A stretch of 64,000 nucleotides of DNA. Origin: Paenibacillus andongensis (GTDB lineage: Bacteria > Bacillota > Bacilli > Paenibacillales > NBRC-103111). Below, one piece after another: positions 41,541-50,629 of this stretch; position 1 is the stretch's first letter; every line of letters starts with the position of its first letter. The stretch lies in the NCBI RefSeq assembly GCF_025369935.1, contig NZ_CP104467.1, positions 3,665,001 to 3,729,000 of the forward strand, written 5' to 3'. The notes beneath the pieces were generated by a model. The model saw nothing but the letters and a program-made list of their open reading frames with translations, had not been told where the DNA came from and made no database searches. The position numbers and the translations under genes are program-made.

Positions 41541-43150
41541 ACGATCGCGCCATGTATGTATTCGTAGCCGTGTAGGGCCAGTTCAATGGCAATCCTCTTG
41601 TGTGGATGCATGTAATCTTCACCAAGCAGCGCTGCTATTTTGTACAGACGATGGTACAGGGTTTGCCGGACGATAAACAGCTCCTTGGCAGTATCTTGTT
41701 TGGATCCGCATAGCGCTAAATAAACTTTCAATGTCTTCAGAAGCTGTCCATTTTTCTCCCGATCATAATGAATTATTTTTCCGAGATATTCATCAATGAA
41801 TGACTCCAGCTGACCGGTATGTTTCATTTTTAGTATCACTTTGTTCACATGCTGATCATGATAGAAAGGACTTGTAAGCATACCGGTATCTTTCTGTATC
41901 TCAATCGTTTCTTGAGCGGTCTCATAGCTTTCCTTAACGCGAGTTGGGTCACTTAATGGTTTTCCGATACCGAACCAAGGGGAGAGTAAGGTTGTTTCCT
42001 GATTAGTCTCTGATTTTTGAAGTCTTTGTATGGCTCTGGAGATTCGTTCATTGCATGGTATGGCAGGCAATTGGTCAAGAAGGATGAATACGATTTGATC
42101 CTGTATGACGCTTGGCATGAGATAGAAACCTTCACCTTCGAAAAGGGCGCGGGCAATCATCTGCTTCTGTAAAAGGAGGTCTTCATAGTCCTTGGAAGTT
42201 TCGGCTGTTGGGACGATGTCAAATAGACAGACGATGGTTTGGTTCAGCTTCATGGTGGGTTTGATGGAGAACATATAATCGCGAATTTCTTGCCCTGTAT
42301 GTTTACCGTTCAGCCAATCAGTGACCCAGAGATTCTGTTTGTACCGCGTTTTCTCCTCCATATATTTCGTGCGCATCATTTCTTGTGCAATAGCCGTTGC
42401 GAACCTGTCTAAAGCAAGGATTTGAAATTCACTGAGTTCTTGATCGGCATATAAAAGTAAGTCTGCGAACAAATGTTCCAAGGCTAAAATAGGTCGATGG
42501 GCCAGTTTGTTTTTGGCATTAGGAAGTTGAAAGATCTCGCCATAAATCCATTTCTCATAAAAGGCATCGGCCTTCGTTTTCGGCATGGCAGGGACGAACT
42601 GCGCCTCCGCGCCGAAAGGAAAGAAGGCGACTTGTGAGTGGGTTGTTTGATGCAGCATCTTTAAGAGGGCTTGCAATCCTTTCCCCGAGAGGAGTAACTG
42701 ATTCAGCTGGGTTGAGAGGGATTCCAGGTCTGACACCATTTTGTGATGCTGATGGATGAAGAAGGTGTGTAGATCCTGCGTGATGTCGATATATCGTACT
42801 TCTTCGTGGAAAAAGATAAGTGGAAAGTTCTCTTGGGTGGCTAGCTTCTTCATCCGTTCAAGCGGCTGTTTCGTATATATGCCGAGCTCGATACATAACC
42901 CTGAAGCACCACTGTCGATCAACTGCTGCAAAAAGGAAAGACTTAGCTCCTCGTTATCATGCCAACCAATGCCTGTGCTTAGAATAAGCTCGTTTCCATT
43001 GAGAAGATGGCCGACCTGGGTCACTTCCATGATATGTACCCAACGTACCTTTCGGTTCAAAGCTTCCTCACTTGCGATGGCTTCTGCTTTGTGAAATAGC
43101 GGTCTCTGCAAAATATCTTTCACTGTTAATTGTAAAAGTGTCTGTACCAA
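41537..43150 (-). CDS. PucR family transcriptional regulator
   Basis: 537 residues in PucR layout: N-terminal PucR sensing domain (LTVKDILQRPLFHKAEAIA, VGHLLNGNELILSTGIGW), a CdaR/GGDEF-like central region (NQTIVCLFDIVPTAETSKDYEDLL) and a C-terminal HTH_30 (LLKTLKVYLALCGSKQDTAKELFIVRQTLYHRLYKIAALLG). Relatives control purine and pyrimidine catabolism, so it probably regulates this operon. TTG start with AAGGTGG upstream. It is convergent to the operon and divergent from the semialdehyde dehydrogenase gene. Confidence 0.87.
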   Translation of the reverse strand: MVQTLLQLTVKDILQRPLFHKAEAIASEEALNRKVRWVHIMEVTQVGHLLNGNELILSTGIGWHDNEELSLSFLQQLIDSGASGLCIELGIYTKQPLERMKKLATQENFPLIFFHEEVRYIDITQDLHTFFIHQHHKMVSDLESLSTQLNQLLLSGKGLQALLKMLHQTTHSQVAFFPFGAEAQFVPAMPKTKADAFYEKWIYGEIFQLPNAKNKLAHRPILALEHLFADLLLYADQELSEFQILALDRFATAIAQEMMRTKYMEEKTRYKQNLWVTDWLNGKHTGQEIRDYMFSIKPTMKLNQTIVCLFDIVPTAETSKDYEDLLLQKQMIARALFEGEGFYLMPSVIQDQIVFILLDQLPAIPCNERISRAIQRLQKSETNQETTLLSPWFGIGKPLSDPTRVKESYETAQETIEIQKDTGMLTSPFYHDQHVNKVILKMKHTGQLESFIDEYLGKIIHYDREKNGQLLKTLKVYLALCGSKQDTAKELFIVRQTLYHRLYKIAALLGEDYMHPHKRIAIELALHGYEYIHGAIV

Positions 43151-43194
43151 GCGAGCTCACCACCTTCATGTAAGGAAAGTTGACGTGACATAGC

Positions 43195-43208
43195 GAAATT
43201 GTAATTTC
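43195..43208. promoter_or_regulatory. Palindrome in the pucR-type / dehydrogenase intergenic region
   Basis: GAAATT-GT-AATTTC, perfect 6-bp arms, next to TATACA/ATTATA boxes that could serve promoters in both directions. Candidate binding site for the PucR-type protein. Confidence 0.4.
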
Positions 43209-43272
43209 ACCTATTATACAATGTGTTCAGAGACTTTTGGGAAAAATTCTTCCTACCAGGAGATGAACGAAT

Positions 43273-44715
43273 ATGAAACTCTTACAAAATTTCATTAATG
43301 GCGTTTGGATCGATTCAGAAAACAGTTCAATGAGTGATGTGATGAATCCGGCAACAGGAGATATCATCGCTCGTGTGCCGCTTTCTTCATCTGAAGACGT
43401 GGAAGCGGCTGTCTTTGCAGCACAAACCGCATTCGAATCATGGAGCAGAACACCCGTACCCAAACGAGCAAGAGTATTGTTTCACTTCTGGCAGTTATTG
43501 CAGGAACATGAACAAGAACTTGCAGAGCTCATCACGTCTGAGAACGGTAAAAGCTATAAAGAAGCGTTAGGTGAGGTGCTCCGTGGGATCGAATGCGTAG
43601 AATTTGCAGCAGGAACGCCTTCGCATATAATGGGATCGACATTGGCTAATATATCCGCAGATATGGATTCTGAGTTATTTCGAGTTCCGCTTGGCGTGGT
43701 TGGGGGAATAACCCCCTTTAATTTTCCGATGATGGTGCCATGCTGGATGTTTCCCTTAGCCATTGCTTGTGGAAACACGTTCGTGTTAAAGCCATCAGAG
43801 CGAACACCGCTGACTGCTATGAAATTAGCGGCACTTTTTCAAGAAGCGGGTCTACCTGATGGAGTATTGAATGTCGTCCATGGTGCACATGATGTCGTCA
43901 ATGCCTTAACAACTATACCCGCCGTAAAAGCTATCTCATTCGTAGGCTCGCAGCCTGTTGCGAAATATGTCTATGAGAAGGCTTCTTCCGCTGGTAAACG
44001 TGTGCAAGCGTTAGCAGGGGCCAAAAATTATCATATCGTGATGCCCGATGCCCATGTTGAAAAATCGGTTGAGAATATTATCATGTCTTCCTTTGGCAGC
44101 GCGGGGGAGAGATGCATGGCATGCTCAGCTGTTGTGGTTGTTGGCGATGGGGAGAATTTCGTAAATAAGCTTCATCAAGCAGCACGTAATATGGTAATTG
44201 GCAATGGGATGAAGGAAGAAGTAACACTCACGCCGATCATTCGAAGCGAGCAGCGCACTAGGATTGAAGCTTTTATTGACAAAGGGATAGAAGAGGGAGC
44301 GGAGCTTTTATTAGATGGAAGACGTGCGGAGGCTTGTTCGGCTGAAGGATTTTTCCTTGGAGCTACGGTATTTGATCATGTGAAACCGAATATGACGATT
44401 GCGAAAGAGGAAATATTTGGGCCGGTCTTATCCCTGTTCCGTGCCGAGGATCTGGACGAAGCGCTGCTCCTTGTGAATCAATCGCGATTCGGCAACTCAG
44501 CCGTTATCTATACGGAAAATGCCAAAGCCGTACGCAAATTCCGAGAAGAAGTGGAAGCGGGAATGCTTGGCGTAAACGTTGGCGTACCGGCACCGATGGC
44601 CTTTTTCCCATTCTCCGGCTGGAAAGACTCCTTCTATGGGGATTTGCATGCAAATGGCAAAGATGGTGTAGAATTTTATACGAAGAAAAAGATGATAACA
44701 TCACGTTATTTTTGA
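43273..44715 (+). CDS. mmsA: CoA-acylating methylmalonate-semialdehyde dehydrogenase
   Basis: 480-residue aldehyde dehydrogenase of the MmsA/IolA group. NFINGVWIDSENS opening, VGGITPFNFPMMVPCWMFPLA cofactor region (quoted part only), VGSQPVAKYVYEKA, and catalytic Cys near 281 in AGERCMA, where this group has GxRCMA. It oxidises malonate semialdehyde or methylmalonate semialdehyde with NAD and CoA to acetyl-CoA or propionyl-CoA, the last step after the omega-transaminase in this operon. Own promoter region shared with the divergent regulator gene. Terminator follows. Confidence 0.88.
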   Translation: MKLLQNFINGVWIDSENSSMSDVMNPATGDIIARVPLSSSEDVEAAVFAAQTAFESWSRTPVPKRARVLFHFWQLLQEHEQELAELITSENGKSYKEALGEVLRGIECVEFAAGTPSHIMGSTLANISADMDSELFRVPLGVVGGITPFNFPMMVPCWMFPLAIACGNTFVLKPSERTPLTAMKLAALFQEAGLPDGVLNVVHGAHDVVNALTTIPAVKAISFVGSQPVAKYVYEKASSAGKRVQALAGAKNYHIVMPDAHVEKSVENIIMSSFGSAGERCMACSAVVVVGDGENFVNKLHQAARNMVIGNGMKEEVTLTPIIRSEQRTRIEAFIDKGIEEGAELLLDGRRAEACSAEGFFLGATVFDHVKPNMTIAKEEIFGPVLSLFRAEDLDEALLLVNQSRFGNSAVIYTENAKAVRKFREEVEAGMLGVNVGVPAPMAFFPFSGWKDSFYGDLHANGKDGVEFYTKKKMITSRYF

Positions 44716-44745
44716 AATTATTTTTTAAAAAATAGGGGAATGAGG

Positions 44746-44769
44746 GCCGCGAGCGATTGCGGCTTTTTT
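44746..44769 (+). terminator. Terminator after mmsA
   Basis: GCCGC / GCGGC stem with an 8-nt loop and T6. Confidence 0.8.
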
Positions 44770-44839
44770 GCCGTCGTGTATGGACAAGCTTTAATCGTTG
44801 ATGTAGGTTTAAGAATAAGGAATTAAGGGGGAGACACAA

Positions 44840-45790
44840 TTGATTCGAATATTGGCTGTTAACGAAGAACAGGAGATTATCCATATCTCCTCATTAGACG
44901 ATCTTAAACATGCAAAGATAGATCGATACTGGGTTGATTTCAATGCGCCTTCCAAGGAGGAGGCCTTACTCTTACAGAAGCACTTTCAATTTCATCCACT
45001 GGCTATAGAAGATTGCTATCATCATCTACAGCGACCTAAACTAGATCACTATGAGGATACTCATTTTTTTGTCCTTCATGCTTTGCATCCTGAAACGTTA
45101 GCTGCGGAAGAGGTGGACTTGTTCTGGGGCACCAACTTCATAGTTACCTTTCATTATTCACCGTCTAAGGAAATTGATGAGGCATGGCATCGGATGGCAG
45201 ACCAACAAAAGTTTTGTGAGAAAGGCATCATATACACGGCCTATTTAATTATAGATAAGCTGGTAGATGAATATTTCCCGAGTCTATATCAAATCGAAGA
45301 TCAGTTAGATGAAATCGAAGTAAGAGGTAAAAGTGTTCCGGTTCATATCTTAATGAATGAAATATTTGAAATAAGAGCTAAGCTATTAAAGATTAGAAAG
45401 ACAATTGTACCTATGAGGGATCTTCTTTACCGTGTTATTAATACCGAAAAAATTGAAGGTCTTAAAGAACATGTCGTCTATTTTACAGACATCTACGATC
45501 ATTTGCTAAAGCTCTCCGAAATTATTGACTCCAACCGAGATTTAACTGCGGATATACGAGATAGTTATGTTTCCATAAATTCCTATCGGATGAATACGAT
45601 TATGAAGACTTTAACGGTGATTACGACCATTTTCATGCCTCTTACATTTATTGCTGGGATATACGGAATGAATTTTCAAAATATGCCGGAACTTACTTGG
45701 CGTTGGGGGTATTTCACTGTTCTATTTATCATGTTCGGCATTGGTTTCGGTATGTACTTGTTATTCAGAAAAAAGAAATGGTTTGATTAG
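44840..45790 (+). CDS. corA: CorA family magnesium/cobalt transporter
   Basis: 316-residue CorA channel. A large cytoplasmic N-terminal domain with long helices (YFPSLYQIEDQLDEIEVRG, FEIRAKLLKIRKTIVPMRDLLY) is followed by two C-terminal transmembrane helices: VITTIFMPLTFIAGI ending in the signature YGMNF, and YFTVLFIMFGIGFGMYLLF. It passes Mg2+ and possibly Co2+/Ni2+. TTG start with AAGGGGGAG upstream; a possible ATG is not available nearby. Confidence 0.9.
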   Translation: MIRILAVNEEQEIIHISSLDDLKHAKIDRYWVDFNAPSKEEALLLQKHFQFHPLAIEDCYHHLQRPKLDHYEDTHFFVLHALHPETLAAEEVDLFWGTNFIVTFHYSPSKEIDEAWHRMADQQKFCEKGIIYTAYLIIDKLVDEYFPSLYQIEDQLDEIEVRGKSVPVHILMNEIFEIRAKLLKIRKTIVPMRDLLYRVINTEKIEGLKEHVVYFTDIYDHLLKLSEIIDSNRDLTADIRDSYVSINSYRMNTIMKTLTVITTIFMPLTFIAGIYGMNFQNMPELTWRWGYFTVLFIMFGIGFGMYLLFRKKKWFD

Positions 45791-45793
45791 TAG

Positions 45794-45815
45794 CATTAAA
45801 TATTAATGTCATTAA
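45794..45815. repeat. CATTAAATATTAAT-N-TCATTAA motif, copy 2
   Basis: Same motif as 26018-26039 with one difference. It includes a perfect ATTAATG-T-CATTAAT palindrome (45802-45816) about 20 nt before the exporter start codon, so it could act as an operator for the ABC genes. Confidence 0.45.
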
Positions 45816-45836
45816 TTATCAGTGGAGGACGCTTCC

Positions 45837-47603
45837 ATGATGAAACATAAACAAAAAAAGCATAACACGATGGGGCAATATACGGAGCTGCTTAGCCGAT
45901 ATTTGTTCCCGCAAAAGAGTACGCTCATTGTCTTGACGATGCTCTTATTCGCATCTATTGGTCTTCAGCTCATAAATCCGCAAATTATTCGCTATTTTAT
46001 CGATACCGCTCAAACGCAAGGGGCGATGCAGCCACTGATCACAGCAGCGATTATGTTTATTGGCTTCGCGCTTGTTCAGCAGCTGGTTTCGGTCATTGCT
46101 ACCTATTTTAGTGAAAATGTAGGGTGGAAAACAACGAATAAACTGCGAGTGGATCTGGCCGCTCATTGCCTATCACTGGATATGTCTTTCCATAAATCGC
46201 ATACATCCGGTTTGCTCATAGAGCGCGTAGATGGGGATGTCAATGCGTTGGCCAATTTCTTCTCAAGCATGATCATTCATTTATTAGGTAATCTGCTGTT
46301 GATGGCTGGTATTATTATTTTGCTGCTTCGAGAAAATTGGTTGATTGGCGCGGGGCTGGCCTTTTTCGTCGTTTTTGCGGTCTTTATGATTCAGTGGATC
46401 CGTAAATTTGCTGTTCCAGTTTGGGCGGGATGGCGGCAGGCGAATGCGGAGTTTTATGGTTTTATTGGTGAGCATCTGGAAGGTACTGAAGATATTCGTG
46501 CCAATGGTGCTGTTGGGTTCGTGATGAATCGTTTCTATACCATGCTCAGAAAAATGCTGCCGCTTCGGGTCAAAGCCTTTCTCGGTTTCTGTGCGATGTG
46601 GAACATGTCTATTTTCGTTTTTGCGCTTGGCAACGCCATGGCGTTTGGCATTAGCGCTTATCTGTGGCATACCCAGCATATTTCTCTAGGTACTGTGTAT
46701 CTGATTTTCTTCTATACGGAATTATTAGCCAAGCCGATTGAGAAGATTCGTACGCAAATGGAAGATTTGCAAAAAGCAGACGCCAGTATCTCACGTATTC
46801 GCGAGCTGTTCGCCATCCAGTCCGAGATCAAGGATGGACCCGGAGCACCGTTACCGGAAGGACCGCTTAGTGTTGAGTTCCGTGATGTCACGTTTAGTTA
46901 TGATGGGGATCAGCCTACGATTGAGGGGCTAAATCTGACACTGAAACCTGGAGAAGTCCTAGGACTCCTTGGCCGCACGGGGAGCGGAAAATCAACGATG
47001 GCCAGATTGCTGCTTCGCTTTTACGATCCTCAAAATGGAAGTATCGCGCTTGGTGGGACGGATATCCGAAGCTGTAAATTAGTTGATCTTCGTAAACGTG
47101 TAGCCCTGGTGACGCAAAATATTGAAATTATGCAAGGGACCATTCGAGATAACCTAACTTTCTACGACGATTCGATCACGGACGAACAAATTATTGAAGT
47201 ACTCAAGGAGCTTGGACTCGGCGCGTGGTATGAAGCCATGCCTGAAGGACTCGATACAGGTTTAGCCTCAGGTGGAGGAAGCCTATCTGCCGGGGAAGCG
47301 CAACTGCTAGCCTTTGCACGTGTTTTCTTAACGAACCCCGGACTTGTGATTATGGATGAAGCTTCTTCAAGACTTGACCCGCTGACCGAGCAGCGTATGG
47401 AAAAAGCGGTTTCTAAGCTGTTGACACAGCGGTCCTGTATCATGATTGCGCACCGTCTCACTACCGTTCAACGAGCGGATCATATTCTTATTCTGGATAA
47501 TGGGCGAGTCTTGGAATCGGGAAAAAGAGAGCATCTGGCCGCAGATCCGAATTCTCGCTTTAGCCAATTACTGGCCACAGGCTTAGAGGAGGTATTGGCA
47601 TGA
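45837..47603 (+). CDS. Heterodimeric ABC exporter, catalytic-type half transporter
   Basis: 588 residues: six-helix transmembrane domain (1-330) and C-terminal ATPase. Walker A GRTGSGKST, signature LSAGEAQLLAF (non-canonical), Walker B LVIMDEASSRLD with the catalytic Glu, H-loop IAHRLTT. The partner gene overlaps by 4 nt. In heterodimeric exporters one composite site is degenerate; here the weak signature of this protein would face the Asp-containing Walker B of the partner. ATG 45837 with TGGAGG 8 nt upstream. Likely a multidrug or lipid exporter; substrate unknown. Confidence 0.85.
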   Translation: MMKHKQKKHNTMGQYTELLSRYLFPQKSTLIVLTMLLFASIGLQLINPQIIRYFIDTAQTQGAMQPLITAAIMFIGFALVQQLVSVIATYFSENVGWKTTNKLRVDLAAHCLSLDMSFHKSHTSGLLIERVDGDVNALANFFSSMIIHLLGNLLLMAGIIILLLRENWLIGAGLAFFVVFAVFMIQWIRKFAVPVWAGWRQANAEFYGFIGEHLEGTEDIRANGAVGFVMNRFYTMLRKMLPLRVKAFLGFCAMWNMSIFVFALGNAMAFGISAYLWHTQHISLGTVYLIFFYTELLAKPIEKIRTQMEDLQKADASISRIRELFAIQSEIKDGPGAPLPEGPLSVEFRDVTFSYDGDQPTIEGLNLTLKPGEVLGLLGRTGSGKSTMARLLLRFYDPQNGSIALGGTDIRSCKLVDLRKRVALVTQNIEIMQGTIRDNLTFYDDSITDEQIIEVLKELGLGAWYEAMPEGLDTGLASGGGSLSAGEAQLLAFARVFLTNPGLVIMDEASSRLDPLTEQRMEKAVSKLLTQRSCIMIAHRLTTVQRADHILILDNGRVLESGKREHLAADPNSRFSQLLATGLEEVLA

Positions 47604-49510
47604 ATACGTATCATTATTTGTGGCGGCTTATCATGTACCGACCCATACGGTATCTGATTAACGCTATTGCTTGGACCGTTATTTATTTGGCGCCAATTGC
47701 GCCTGGACTTATAACGAAAGAGTTTTTTGATTCGCTGACAGGTACATCGGCGCTAGGTTACGGTGTATGGGGATTGATCGCATTGTTGATGGCTGCGGCC
47801 TTAGGACGCATCATGCTGATTATTATTGGTTTCATTACGGATGTTAATTTTCGCTTTCGTATGGGGATGCTGCTTAGACGAAATCTGCTTGAGCATGTAT
47901 TAAAGCAGCCAGGGGCACAGGCCATTCCCGTTTCTCCGGGGGAAGCGATCAGTCATTTCCGAGATGATGTCGATCAATCGGAAGAGGCAGCAAGCTGGTC
48001 GGTCGATGTGTTCGGAATGACTTGTTTTGCCCTCGTATCGGGCTATATCCTGATTCGGATTGATGCTCAAATGACGCTGCTTGTGTTTATGCCAATCGTT
48101 CTCGTGATTACGGCTGCACAGTTGGCGACGGTACGCTTACAGAAATATCGCGCAGCTAGCCGCGAAGCGACCTCCAAGGTAACGGGAGAGATCAGCGAAA
48201 TGTTCGGCAATGTGCAGGCGATTCAAGTCGCAGGTGCGGAGAAACGAGTGATCGCTCGGTTCAGCAGCTTCGGTGACGATCGTAGGAAAGCTATGCTGAA
48301 GGATCGGCTTATGGGTGAACTGCTGGATTCGGTGTTTTCTAACTCGGTTAATTTGGGAACGGGACTTATCTTATTGCTGGCTGGAACGAAAATGAGAGCT
48401 GGGACGTTTACCGTCGGAGATTTCGCTTTGTTCGTGTACTATTTAACTTTTGTTACGCAGTTTATTACAAACGTGGGTAAATTTATTACATATTTTAAGC
48501 AGATGAGTGTGTCGCTCGAGCGATTGACGTTTCTTTTACAGGGGGCTTCAGCGAAGGTTCTTACGATGGTTAATTCACTGCATTTGAAGGCGGAGAGTAA
48601 AGTTGCAGAGGCTGCTGTGTCCGCTATCCCTTTGGCTCAGAATGGGAGAGAGAGTGAGCGTCAGAGTGGGGATGATCGTGAGGGAAGTGAAAAGGTAGCG
48701 CGAGGACTCGAGAGAGTAAGTGCCAGTGGAGTGAATATAGGGCAAGGACACATCAAAGATGAAAACCAGATAGCGGCCTCGCTGCAGCGGCTTGATGTGA
48801 ATGGACTGAGCTACGCTTACTCGGATACAGGCAGAGGGATCTCGGACATTCACTTCAGCTTGAAAAGAGGATCGTTCACCGTGATTACGGGAACGATTGG
48901 TTCGGGCAAGACCACGCTTGTTCGCTCGCTCCTTGGGCTGCTGCCCAAGGGAGAGGGAACGATTGCGTGGAACGGCGTGCCCGTCGATGATCCGGGCACA
49001 TTCTTTACACCGCCGCGGAGCGCATATACCGCGCAGGTGCCGCGGCTATACAGCGATACGCTGCGCAACAATATTTTGCTCGGGCAAGCGGAGCAAGGCG
49101 ATAGCTTGCAGTTGGCTTTACACGCGGCGGTGATGGAGTTCGACGTCGCGCAGCTGCCAGGCGGGCTGGACACCGTCATCGGTCCGCGTGGGGTGAAGCT
49201 CTCCGGCGGGCAAGCGCAGCGGACGGCTGCAGCGCGCATGCTCGTGCGCGACGCCGAGCTGTATGTCTTCGACGACTTGTCAAGCGCGCTTGACGTCGAG
49301 ACGGAACAGAAGCTGTGGGAGCGGATGTTCCAGCGTCGAAGCGACGCGACCTGTCTGGTCGTATCCCACCGCAAAACGGCGCTCACGCGGGCGGACCACA
49401 TCATTGTGATGAAGGAAGGCCGCATTGAGGCTGAAGGAAACTCGGACGAACTGCTTCGGCAGAGCGCGACGTTCCGGGAACTGTGGTATGGCGATGAGCG
49501 GCATACCTAA
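47600..49510 (+). CDS. Heterodimeric ABC exporter, partner half transporter with degenerate Walker B
   Basis: 636 residues. Transmembrane domain 1-310, then an unusual charged, Ser/Glu/Arg-rich linker of roughly 70 residues (e.g. AQNGRESERQSGDDREGSEK), then ATPase with Walker A GTIGSGKTT, canonical signature LSGGQAQRTAAARML, Walker B LYVFDDLSSALD (Asp in place of catalytic Glu) and H-loop VSHRKTAL. The last 600 bp are clearly more GC-rich than the first part of the gene. It pairs with the upstream half transporter. Confidence 0.85.
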   Translation: MNTYHYLWRLIMYRPIRYLINAIAWTVIYLAPIAPGLITKEFFDSLTGTSALGYGVWGLIALLMAAALGRIMLIIIGFITDVNFRFRMGMLLRRNLLEHVLKQPGAQAIPVSPGEAISHFRDDVDQSEEAASWSVDVFGMTCFALVSGYILIRIDAQMTLLVFMPIVLVITAAQLATVRLQKYRAASREATSKVTGEISEMFGNVQAIQVAGAEKRVIARFSSFGDDRRKAMLKDRLMGELLDSVFSNSVNLGTGLILLLAGTKMRAGTFTVGDFALFVYYLTFVTQFITNVGKFITYFKQMSVSLERLTFLLQGASAKVLTMVNSLHLKAESKVAEAAVSAIPLAQNGRESERQSGDDREGSEKVARGLERVSASGVNIGQGHIKDENQIAASLQRLDVNGLSYAYSDTGRGISDIHFSLKRGSFTVITGTIGSGKTTLVRSLLGLLPKGEGTIAWNGVPVDDPGTFFTPPRSAYTAQVPRLYSDTLRNNILLGQAEQGDSLQLALHAAVMEFDVAQLPGGLDTVIGPRGVKLSGGQAQRTAAARMLVRDAELYVFDDLSSALDVETEQKLWERMFQRRSDATCLVVSHRKTALTRADHIIVMKEGRIEAEGNSDELLRQSATFRELWYGDERHT

Positions 49511-49521
49511 TGAAAAAGTAG

Positions 49522-49807
49522 AGGGGCTGTCCCGTAAGTAGATAAATCTACTTGTGGACAGCCCCTTAAAGTTTATCGGACATTCGAATCGGTATTCTAA
49601 GCGAAAACCATACTTCCATTGGGTTTTTCCAATGGAATCGACTCTCAGCATTCGAAATTCGTGGTTCTATTGGAATAACTCCAATCGAATTGGCGCCAAA
49701 TCGCTATTTCCGCTGGATTAACTCCAATGGAAGTAGCAGGTAGCAGGTAGACAAGTGAAATGCATGAAGTAGGGCTGAATGTTCCAAATAGACTTGAGAC
49801 AGCTCCT
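49522..49807. repeat. Palindromic intergenic repeat element with related ends
   Basis: Most of the 437-bp gap before rpiA. Left end AGGGGCTGTCCCGTAAGT; right end ACTTGAGACAGCTCCT, which is its near inverted repeat. Between them lie three palindromes: TTCCATTGG-N6-CCAATGGAA (49614-49637), TTCTATTGG-N7-CCAATCGAA (49665-49689) and TTCCGCTGG-N7-CCAATGGAA (49708-49732). No ORF. Probably a dispersed non-coding repeat of the genome. Confidence 0.6.
49523..49565 (+). terminator. Long hairpin after ABC exporter
   Basis: GGGGCTGTCC / GGACAGCCCC outer stem with an inner AAGTAGAT / ATCTACTT stem. No T-run directly after, so it may belong to the repeat element that follows as much as being a terminator. 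Confidence 0.6.
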
Positions 49808-49947
49808 TTTTTTATTTATATAAAGGAAAATTGTGCGGGTTTCACGAACATATATGAACTCCTTTTCCATAGGACAAAGATTGTAATTCAGTTAGGTTAA
49901 GGGCAAAATTAATATTCAAAAGCAAATTTAGGGAGTGAAAATAGAAA

Positions 49948-50622
49948 ATGATGAACCCCAAACAATTAGCAGCTGAGAAAGCTGTTGAATTTATTGAGGA
50001 TGGCATGGTAGTAGGATTAGGCACTGGATCAACAGCCTATTGGGCAATCCAAAAAATTGCTCAAAGAATACAGGAAGGACTTCGTATACGGGCCGTAGCG
50101 AGTTCTAAAGACTCGGAAGATTTGGCAAACAAATTAGGAATTCCTATAGTACCTTTTTCAGAAGTAGATGTAATAGACCTAACAATTGATGGTGCTGATG
50201 AGGTTGATACGCATTTAAACTTAATCAAGGGCGGAGGCGGCGCATTGGTCAGAGAGAAGATATTAGCAAGTAATAGTAAGAGATTTTTCGTCATTGTAGA
50301 TGAATCAAAACGAGTAGAACATTTAGGCGAATTTCCATTACCGGTCGAAATCGTCCCTTTTGCTGTGAATTTAACGATAAATAAATTAAAGGAACTAGGG
50401 TGTAGCACAAGGATACGAATGAGTAACGATAAGGAGTATATTTCGGATAATGGCAACATAATCGTAGATTGTAACTTTGAAAAAATAGTAGAGCCAACAG
50501 AGCTAAATAAACAAATTAACTTGATTCCAGGTGTTGTTGATAATGGCTTATTTACTCGCATGGTCAGTTCATTAATCATTGGATATAACGATGGAAAAGT
50601 TATGATTATTGTCCAACCATGA
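49948..50622 (+). CDS. rpiA: Ribose-5-phosphate isomerase A
   Basis: 224 residues, the family length. VVGLGTGSTAYWAI phosphate loop, the catalytic region DGADEVD, KGGGGALVREK and VDESKRVEHLG are all present. It interconverts ribose-5-phosphate and ribulose-5-phosphate in the pentose phosphate pathway. GGGAG lies 12 nt before the first ATG, and a second ATG follows directly. It stands alone between two repeat-rich regions. Confidence 0.93.
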   Translation: MMNPKQLAAEKAVEFIEDGMVVGLGTGSTAYWAIQKIAQRIQEGLRIRAVASSKDSEDLANKLGIPIVPFSEVDVIDLTIDGADEVDTHLNLIKGGGGALVREKILASNSKRFFVIVDESKRVEHLGEFPLPVEIVPFAVNLTINKLKELGCSTRIRMSNDKEYISDNGNIIVDCNFEKIVEPTELNKQINLIPGVVDNGLFTRMVSSLIIGYNDGKVMIIVQP

Positions 50623-50629
50623 GGGAGGA

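Noticed and set aside
49522..49807. Insertion sequence
   Set aside because: No transposase frame in any reading direction; only short palindromes with related ends.
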